A DNA stretch of 64,000 nt from Ovis canadensis. Lineage: Eukaryota; Chordata; Mammalia; Artiodactyla; Bovidae. This document shows positions 59,901 through 64,000 of the stretch, piece by piece. The translations under genes were made by a program, and so were the position numbers. The notes under the pieces were generated by a model, which saw only the letters and a program-made list of their open reading frames with translations, searched no databases and was not told the DNA's origin. Location of the stretch: assembly GCF_042477335.2 (NCBI RefSeq), contig NC_091250.1, positions 131,103,384 through 131,167,383 of the forward strand, in the 5' to 3' direction. Positions within the stretch are counted from its first letter, which is position 1, and each line of letters opens with the position of its first letter.

Positions 59901-62900
59901 GCTGACCCCTGGTTGTGAGCTGACCCCTGGTCAATTGTGAGCTCACCCCTGGTTGGTTGTGCACTGACCCCTAATCGTGCGCTGACCCCTGGCCATGCAT
60001 TGACCCCAGGTCAGTTGTGCGCTGACCCCTGGTCTTGAGTTGACCCCTGGTCGGTCATGCGCTGACCCCTGGTCGGGTATGAGTTTCATGGTAGGGATGA
60101 GGACAGAAACCAGCCCACGTGTCTCTGAGACCTACTGGCCAGGTAGCCGTGTCCTCCACATGCCTCTCGGCACTCCTGGATCCCCCGCTGGGCCGTCCAC
60201 GAGGCCAGGGGCTTGCCGGCCGACGACAAGGCGTGGATCTCGCGTCCCAGCTCTGCCTTGGGAGGGAGAGAAGCCAACAAGATCAGGGGAAGAGAGGCTC
60301 CGACCCCAGAGGGCAGGGGACAGTCCAAGCTCAGCCTCAGAGACCTGCGCCCCTTCCAGTCTGACCCCAGGTGGCTGACAACTACAATAGTAGGAACCCA
60401 GTTTTAGCTTAAAAAGCAGGATTCATCTACCTGTGGATACTCTGCGGTCTAGTCACACAACCTCCTAGCACTGAAGATAAACCACCGCGGCTGCTCAGTG
60501 GGTGAACCCTGGTGGGGAGGCTGATCGCGGAGGGCCATGCATCATGACTCAGAGTGCATGAAGTTCACAGTGCGAGCCTGAGGGACGGCTGTTCAAGCCC
60601 TCGTCGTTCACGGGAGACGAGGAGGAAACCCAAGGGAAGGGACTGACACGGCGCTGACTCGCTGCCCCTGGGGAGAGGGCGGGGGGCAGCCCCAGAGGGG
60701 TACAAAGCCCTGGCCATTCAGGGCCCCTGTGCAGGCCCCACTCGGGGCCCCTAGCTTTAACACATCTAGTAAACATTCTTTTACTTCAACGTGATCATTA
60801 GTAACAACAATTACAAGAAAGACACACCTACACACACACCTGCGGAATAAGGTGCTGGGCTTTGCCAGCATTTTCAGCTTCACAGAAGTGCTACCTTGTA
60901 ACCCACGCCTGGGTTGAACTACTTTTTCTGAGCTTCAGAAAAAAAAAACAGACCACGGTGACACTTGAAACATTATTAACAGGACAATTCCATTGTCAGC
61001 TGGCAAAACTTCAGTGACTCATGTTTGGGGGGGAAAAATGCATTAGCTCCACATTCCTGATGAAATGGTCCTCGGGGTCACATCAGCCTGACTGCGCGGC
61101 TGTGCACCCTGCCAGCCCCCCGCCCCTTCACCCTCCGCCTCTCGACGCCTGGGTGTCTATGCTGGATATTCCAAAACGTGCTAATTTGATACAGGCTTTT
61201 CAGGGCGTGGTCGGTAAGCCCGCCCTCTGTAGCATTTCTGGTGAGTTTTCAGATGCACTTGCGCTGTGCCTTTTCGCAATGCCCAGGAGGCAGTGTGAAA
61301 GCAGAACAAAAATCAACACGGGAGGCATCCATACATGGAAATTAGCAGAAGACCCTTTCTGTGCAAAGGGGCTGATCTCAGCGGGTCTGCACGCTCGCAT
61401 CTGGCACAAAGCCACGCCTGTCAGCTCACATCCAGTCAGCTGGACACAGACCTTTTGTGGGGTTGTTTACAAAAGGATCAGAACCGTGAAATCCACGGAG
61501 GGGGCCGGTAATGTGGATTTTGCAAAAGCATCCTGTTCTCCAGAGAACAACAGCTGAACTCACAGACGGGAACCAGGAGCCGTGTCAGCACGTCCTTGAG
61601 AACGGGGGATGCGGACACGTGCCGACTAGGCCCCCATCCCCGCGACGGGCTCCGGGAGGACATGGCGCAGGGGTCAAGTCAGACGAGCTTGCATCATCCC
61701 CGCAGATCCACACACCCATGCTGTTTTGAGAGAAAGGCTGAGCCTGCCCTGTTCAAACCCAGTGAGATATAAATGAGGATAAACGCTGCAGAGAAAAAGC
61801 AGGGGGCTCTCACCTGCCTGACACTCCGGTCTTTCCCCAGGAGGCCTCGCTGAAGCTCCCCCAGATCCAGGAAGAGTGATTTGGAAAAGTGGTCCAAGGC
61901 GTAGGCGGCAGCCAGGTACGGCAATAAGCGCCATTGCTGAAATGGACAAATACCCACCTGAACACCCCACGTCCTCGGCAGGGTGGGGGTGGCCGGAACC
62001 CACCCCCACGGTCCCGTTAGTGCACAAGGCCCTGCACCTCTCCCGGATGCTCCCCCCCACCACCACGACAGCTGCCCCCTGATACCCAGCCACCCTGACT
62101 GGCCTGCTCAAGGAGAGGCGCCCACGCGCACTGCCCTGCCCCACGCTCGCTGCTGTTGCGGCCACGCGACCCCTCAGCCAGAGTAAATACTGAACTATAA
62201 TATGATTCTTCGTTATCCTGGCCATGCGATCCCTCAGCCAGAGTAAACACTGAATACAACTGAGACAGCCAGGTCACCATGCCCAAGCGCGGGGCCAACC
62301 TGGCAACGCCTTGCCCTTTGTGACCCTAGGAGGAAGACAGCGACTGCCCCCGGGCCAGAAGGCTCCCGGAGGCCGAGGGAGCGTGTCCATTTCACCAGCG
62401 TGTGTCTGCTGCTGCGTGAATGGAGGGGGGAGGCTGAGAGGACCCGGAAGACAATCACCACCACCACCGCCAGTGATCCCTGCGTGCGGTCACCGTGCCG
62501 CCGCCCTAACGTGGCTCATCCTTGCAACCACCCACAGCAGTGATCACCGCTCCAACGTGCAAAGGAGAAAACCAGAGCACAGAGAGGCTTAGTGCCTGGC
62601 CCAGGGGTGCACAGCAAGGGCAGAGTGGACTTCCGGAAGCCCACTCGAGGGGCTTAAGTGGGCTCAGCTGACCGCTGAGGCCAGGCTTCAAGCCCAGGCA
62701 GGGGGGCACGCTGTGACCTCACGAGGACCACAGGGTCCAGCAGTGCGGTGGATGCTGCATGCTGGCCAGGCACGAACTAGGCACGAGGCTCTTCCTCGCT
62801 TGCTCATTTGGTATTAAACAAGGTTCGTGGTCCTAACTAAGGGGTTAAACAAATTCGATCCAGTTACAATGTCCTGAAACTCTCACTCAAACACGCCTTT

Positions 62901-63795
62901 GCTTACGCATCACTGGGCCCAAGACCAGGGCTCGGTCCAGCTGCTGCCTCTGGGGCCCCACCTGTGAGCTGGGGACCACCACCAGCCCACCTGGTGCGCA
63001 GGGCAGCTGTGCAGTGGGCATGGAAGGGCTGGGGATGCAGAGGCGCTGGTGGGGGCACACTGTGATCCAATGCCACGCCTGCCCCCAGCCCGGCCAGGTG
63101 ACCAGGCAATGCTCGGCTTGGGGGGGCTCCCCTGCCGTCCGGGGCTGCCTCGACCGTGGAGGGCCTGGAGTGAGGAGTGTCCCCTCTGCTGAAGGATGCC
63201 ACCATGAACGCCGCTGCACACTCAGCCACTACGTCACGGGATGGAGGGCTGTGTCAGAGCACAGCCTGGATACGCAGGGCCAGAGAGGGGTGAGCATGCG
63301 CCCCCGCCTCACCAGAGCGCCTCCTTTAGGCTCCTCATTTCTTTTCAAGTAAAGACCATCCTGGAGACCATCTGTGGCCCCCGAGGCCACGCCCCTCCTG
63401 GGCCTGGCGTCACCCTGTAACTCCAGAAGGGGCCCGGTCAGCGCCCCGTGACCCAGCAGCAGAGACCTCAGAGAGGCGGTGTGTTTGCACATGGACGGAA
63501 AGCCAGTGAGCTCGTGCCCGCAGGCGCCACAAAGACAGAAAGCCAGTGAGCCCGTGCCCACAGGCGCCACAAGGACAGAAAGCCAGTGAGCCCACGCCCG
63601 CAGACGCCCTACCTGCATCGGGTACTCCAGCACCGGGACCTCCTCCTTGTCCATCGGCCCGAACTGACGCCTGGTGGCCGAGAAACGCAGAGCGATGGAC
63701 ACGGCCAGCTTCAGGTTCACGACAGACATGCCCACGATGACCACCCGGCCAGACGACAGGCTGCCCAGGGACTCGCTGAAGCGCTGCCTCACATT
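41785..63795 (-). CDS. ACOX3: ACOX3, peroxisomal acyl-CoA oxidase 3 (3' part, ten coding exons)
   Basis: ACOX3 is the FAD-dependent peroxisomal oxidase that desaturates 2-methyl branched (pristanoyl-type) acyl-CoAs and passes electrons to O2, making H2O2. Join, in transcript order on the minus strand: 63795-63613, 61936-61814, 60256-60136, 57436-57314, 57065-56952, 52710-52595, 48639-48465, 46987-46920, 44549-44463, 41904-41785. The sum is 1230 nt, which is 409 residues plus stop. That is about residues 292-700, given the human length of 700. Every junction is GT-AG and phases match throughout. Visible landmarks are the RRQFG motif of the acyl-CoA oxidase/dehydrogenase fold, ACGGHGY, the YEG glutamate (expected catalytic base) in [13 protein letters not shown], and the C-terminal SKL peroxisomal targeting signal (PTS1). 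No frameshift or premature stop is seen. The N-terminal exons lie beyond 64000. The gene converges on HTRA3. Confidence 0.96.
41905..44462 (-). other. ACOX3: ACOX3 last intron
   Basis: 2558 nt. No interspersed repeat is recognised. It contains an antisense-free, repeat-free open frame on the minus strand at 42093-42305 that I cannot assign, and very C-rich runs near 44340. Confidence 0.85.
44463..44549 (-). CDS. ACOX3: ACOX3 exon I
   Basis: 87 nt, phase 0 to 0, 29 residues [20 protein letters not shown] through SPIGRADGE. The acceptor, TTTTCTAACAG, contains a good branch-like TAAC, and the donor is GAG|GTATGA. It could be skipped in frame. Confidence 0.96.
45123..45338 (-). mobile_element. 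Bov-tA SINE in ACOX3 intron
   Basis: Plus strand shows the inverted consensus: gcttagtcacccagccgtgc, gaattctccagacaagaatc, ggatcttcccgacccaggga and gagccagcagggaagccg. It is in sense with ACOX3 transcription. Confidence 0.9.
45361..45433 (-). tRNA. tRNA-Lys(UUU)-like sequence, probably a pseudogene
   Basis: The minus strand is exactly 73 nt and folds position by position on tRNA-Lys: acceptor ACCTGGA, TA, D stem GCTC/GAGC, loop AGTCGGTG, anticodon loop CTTTTAA (anticodon UUU), variable GGGTC, T loop TTCCAGT and discriminator A. A TTTT terminator lies 12 nt downstream (45345-45348). Mismatches occur at three anticodon-stem pairs, two T-stem pairs and pair 1-72. The B box is GGTTCCAGTCC, one change from consensus. 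Decay of the stems argues for a pseudogene. It is not part of the adjacent Bov-tA, which derives from tRNA-Glu. Confidence 0.72.
46705..46822 (+). mobile_element. BovB 3' tail in ACOX3 intron
   Basis: ggctcagtggacatgagttt, gagttgatgatggacaggga, tccatggggtcgcaaagagt and cggactcgactgagctgaat. Antisense to ACOX3, about 100 bp downstream of exon H. Confidence 0.87.
46920..46987 (-). CDS. ACOX3: ACOX3 exon H (short)
   Basis: 68 nt, phase 1 to 0. It completes a Gly codon and encodes [22 protein letters not shown]. The acceptor is CTGTGCTTCCAG and the donor is CAG|GTGAGT. A Bov-tA SINE sits only about 50 bp upstream of the acceptor. Confidence 0.96.
47038..47230 (-). mobile_element. Bov-tA SINE next to ACOX3 exon H
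   Basis: Inverted on the plus strand: cagtcgctcagttgtgccc, ggatcttcccgacccaggga, tcgaacccgtgtctcctgcc and ctgaggggaagccc-like end. It starts 51 bp upstream of the exon H acceptor. Confidence 0.9.
47828..48022 (+). mobile_element. Bov-tA SINE
   Basis: Direct on the plus strand: cctcaaccggtaaagaatcc, gatccctgggttgggaagat, gtcgcaaagagtcggacacg and actgagcgac, with an A-rich tail. Antisense to ACOX3. Confidence 0.92.
48465..48639 (-). CDS. ACOX3: ACOX3 exon G
   Basis: 175 nt, phase 0 to 1, 58 residues [20 protein letters not shown] through QHTALLYR, plus one base. The [10 protein letters not shown] block is characteristic of the acyl-CoA oxidase C-terminal domain. The acceptor is GTGCCCTTGCAG and the donor is CGAG|GTAAGA. 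Confidence 0.97.
49472..49672 (+). mobile_element. Bov-tA SINE
   Basis: attcttggtggctcaggcag, gagacctgggttcaatcctt, gaccccgtgg-type middle and ggggtcgcaaagggtcggac. Antisense to ACOX3. Confidence 0.92.
51098..51420. repeat. Minisatellite: 41-bp units in a 124-bp higher-order repeat
   Basis: The core gggcctggagggtcacggg then gacccagga recurs about every 41 bp. Three alternating unit endings (aggcggggcatgg, gatggtgcatgcg and ggcagcatgtggg) cycle in fixed order. ggaaggcgg starts at 51121, 51245 and 51369, so the higher-order period is 124 bp. The long + strand open frames across it are artefacts. Confidence 0.92.
52187..52391 (-). mobile_element. Bov-tA SINE
   Basis: Inverted: tcagtcgctcagtcgtgtcc, ggaattctccaggccagaat, ggatcgaacctgggtctcct and ttagccaccagggaagcctc. 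Located about 200 bp downstream of exon F. Confidence 0.93.
52595..52710 (-). CDS. ACOX3: ACOX3 exon F
   Basis: 116 nt, phase 1 to 0. It completes a Val codon and encodes 38 residues [20 protein letters not shown] through DFEARNDCQ. The acceptor, GTTTCTCACTTTGAAG, has a short, purine-broken pyrimidine tract and is the weakest of the ten. The donor is CAG|GTACGT. Phase and homology nevertheless fix it. Confidence 0.94.
52971..53360 (-). mobile_element. BovB LINE 3' fragment
   Basis: Inverted: gttgctgttcagtcgctaag, tttactcaaactcatgtcc, cccagcatcagggtcttttc and gtccttccaatgaaaattca. Its minus-strand frame is the RT C-terminal remnant. In sense with ACOX3. Confidence 0.92.
54531..54736 (-). mobile_element. 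Bov-tA SINE
   Basis: Inverted: tcagtggctcagtgctgtct, ttccttctccaggggctctt, cccaacccagggatgggacc and ttagccgccaggagagccc. More diverged than the others. Confidence 0.9.
55889..55960. repeat. (CA)n microsatellite
   Basis: About 35 CA units with one TA and one CCC interruption. A likely polymorphic marker within ACOX3. Confidence 0.97.
56952..57065 (-). CDS. ACOX3: ACOX3 exon E
   Basis: 114 nt, phase 1 to 1. The first Gly codon is split, then come 37 residues [20 protein letters not shown] through EDLLDSS, plus one base. The acceptor is GTGCTCCTAG and the donor is TCAG|GTAAAT. It begins the C-terminal oxidase domain. A short 248-nt intron separates it from exon D. Confidence 0.95.
57066..57313 (-). 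other. ACOX3: ACOX3 intron between exons D and E
   Basis: 248 nt, GT-AG. Contains no repeat or other feature. Confidence 0.9.
57314..57436 (-). CDS. ACOX3: ACOX3 exon D (catalytic Glu region)
   Basis: 123 nt, phase 1 to 1, 40 residues [20 protein letters not shown] through [10 protein letters not shown], with the Met codon split across the upstream junction. The Glu in CTYEGDNN aligns with the catalytic base of the acyl-CoA oxidase/dehydrogenase superfamily (family knowledge; not tested here). The acceptor is CCCTTTGCAG and the donor is CGAG|GTGAGG. Confidence 0.97.
57665..57803. repeat. 46-bp unit, three tandem copies
   Basis: Units starting tgcactcaggaagcgtccac begin at 57667, 57713 and 57759 with almost no difference. 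They read through as [10 protein letters not shown] repeats on the plus strand, which is an artefact. Confidence 0.95.
58670..58790. repeat. 60-bp tandem duplication
   Basis: The unit beginning actcaaccaggggctaaaag starts at 58671 and 58731. The two copies differ by only a few bases, so the duplication is recent. Confidence 0.95.
58902..59108 (+). mobile_element. Bov-tA SINE with TAA tail
   Basis: gggcttttctgacgactcag, gacccgggttcgatccctgc, aatcccatggacagaggagc and gactaacgctttcactttcg, followed by (TAA)n at 59107-59121. Confidence 0.93.
59803..60075. repeat. TGACCCCTGG-based minisatellite in ACOX3 intron
   Basis: About 13 degenerate units of 17-23 bp, each with ctgacccctggt plus a variable linker (tgtgcg, catgcat, tgagc). 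Fourteen TGACC nuclear-receptor half sites are present on the plus strand, and one pair forms a DR1. Confidence 0.92.
59805..59817 (-). promoter_or_regulatory. DR1 (PPRE/HNF4-like) element
   Basis: Minus strand AGGTCA-G-GGGTCA (plus TGACCCCTGACCT) is a direct repeat of two nuclear receptor half sites with one-base spacing, the arrangement bound by PPAR-RXR and HNF4. It is at the start of the TGACCC minisatellite inside ACOX3, about 320 bp downstream of exon C. Function is inference only. Confidence 0.4.
60136..60256 (-). CDS. ACOX3: ACOX3 exon C (ACGGHGY motif)
   Basis: 121 nt, phase 0 to 1, 40 residues [20 protein letters not shown] through [11 protein letters not shown], plus one base. [14 protein letters not shown] is the signature shared by acyl-CoA oxidases. 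The acceptor is TCCCTCCCAAG and the donor is GCCA|GTAGGT. A TGACCC-rich minisatellite lies about 60 bp downstream in the following intron. Confidence 0.97.
60257..61813 (-). other. ACOX3: ACOX3 intron between exons B and C
   Basis: 1557 nt without any recognised interspersed repeat. The stretch 61020-61560 is unusually repeat-free and AT-balanced and carries a plus-strand open frame of 178 codons. Confidence 0.85.
61814..61936 (-). CDS. ACOX3: ACOX3 exon B
   Basis: 123 nt, phase 0 to 0, 41 residues [20 protein letters not shown] through DRSVRQ. The acceptor is GTCCATTTCAG and the donor is CAG|GTGAGA. Residue pattern and length equal human ACOX3 as I recall it. It forms part of the helical C-terminal domain. 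Confidence 0.97.
62160..62253. repeat. 60-bp partial tandem duplication
   Basis: gccacgcgacccctcagcca (62161) and gccatgcgatccctcagcca (62221) start about 1.5 copies of a 60-bp unit. Confidence 0.9.
63494..63612. repeat. 40-bp unit, three copies, next to an ACOX3 splice donor
   Basis: gacagaaagccagtgagccc-type units begin at 63494, 63534 and 63574. The last copy ends in the intron's first bases, so the tandem array touches the exon A donor (GT at 63611-63612). Confidence 0.93.
63613..63795 (-). CDS. ACOX3: ACOX3 exon A (first in window), FAD/acyl-CoA core
   Basis: 183 nt, phase 0 to 0, 61 residues from [17 protein letters not shown] to VPVLEYPMQ. It holds [13 protein letters not shown], a motif conserved through the oxidase/dehydrogenase fold near the flavin and subunit interface. 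The acceptor is CTCCTCCCGCAG and the donor is CAG|GTAGGG. The exon could be skipped in frame. A 40-bp tandem repeat begins in the intron right after the donor. Confidence 0.97.
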
Positions 63796-64000
63796 CTGCG
63801 GGAGGAGAGCAGGTGGCGGTGGACCCAGGACCGCGGGCCACCTCGGGGATGGGCACGGGGTGGAGGGGCGCGCCTGTCCTCGTTCAACACCCCAGGCCCA
63901 GCCCCCAGGGTGCCCCAGACACAGGGTTCTGGAGCCAGGAGGGCTGAGCAGCATGGGGGCCGGTGTACCCATCATGGGAAGGTACGGGGGACACCCAGCC
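63796..64000 (-). other. ACOX3: ACOX3 intron upstream of exon A (partial)
   Basis: Intron sequence ending in the exon A acceptor. It runs off the window. No repeat is seen. Confidence 0.85.

Larger units (their letters stand above)
57437..60135 (-). other. ACOX3: ACOX3 intron between exons C and D
   Basis: 2699 nt. Contains three tandem-repeat blocks (57665, 58670 and 59803) and one Bov-tA. Confidence 0.85.
61937..63612 (-). other. ACOX3: ACOX3 intron between exons A and B
   Basis: 1676 nt, with a 60-bp partial duplication (62160) and the 40-bp tandem repeat abutting the donor site. MIR-class wording occurs near 62560. Confidence 0.85.

Noticed and set aside
63229-63975. A continuous 248-residue minus-strand ORF
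   Set aside because: It is ACOX3 exon A plus flanking intron and tandem repeat that happen to stay open; splice sites at 63795 and 63613 define the real exon.

Overview
This is mammalian nuclear DNA from a bovid ruminant, most likely cattle or a close relative. Two things show this. The window carries many copies of ruminant-restricted repeats: Bov-tA SINEs derived from tRNA-Glu, truncated BovB (RTE-type) LINE 3' ends, CHR-type SINEs and a ruminant L1 3' UTR. The only two protein genes I can support are HTRA3 and ACOX3, which are neighbours on human 4p16.1; I recall the cattle counterpart as chromosome 6. Species and chromosome were not checked against a database.

Layout. Bases 1-3010 (+ strand) hold the last two coding exons of HTRA3, which encode the C-terminal half of the PDZ domain, then the 3' UTR and an ATTAAA poly(A) signal. 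Bases 3011-41244 are intergenic. I find no credible coding exon there, only interspersed repeats, a decayed mariner copy and several tandem arrays. The largest is a 3.56-kb, 18-bp-unit minisatellite (12045-15602) with higher-order structure. Bases 41245-64000 (- strand) are the 3' half of ACOX3, peroxisomal acyl-CoA oxidase 3. It has ten coding exons with canonical splice sites and consistent phases, encoding the last 409 residues and ending in the peroxisomal targeting signal SKL. The two genes converge tail to tail.

How the genes work. HTRA3 is a secreted trypsin-like serine protease of the HtrA family. ACOX3 oxidises branched-chain (pristanoyl-type) acyl-CoAs in peroxisomes. They are neighbours but not functionally coupled, and nothing operon-like is expected.

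I did not find a clearly novel multi-gene system. The parts that stand out are sequence architectures. The big minisatellite carries a YY1-like core in most units and stays open in five of six frames. An ACOX3 intron contains a TGACCC-rich minisatellite with a perfect DR1 nuclear-receptor (PPRE-like) element. A 40-bp tandem repeat runs into an ACOX3 5' splice site. A diverged tRNA-Lys(UUU) copy lies in another ACOX3 intron, and an orphan GC-box cluster lies between the genes. Most long open frames in this window are artefacts of tandem repeats or BovB fragments.
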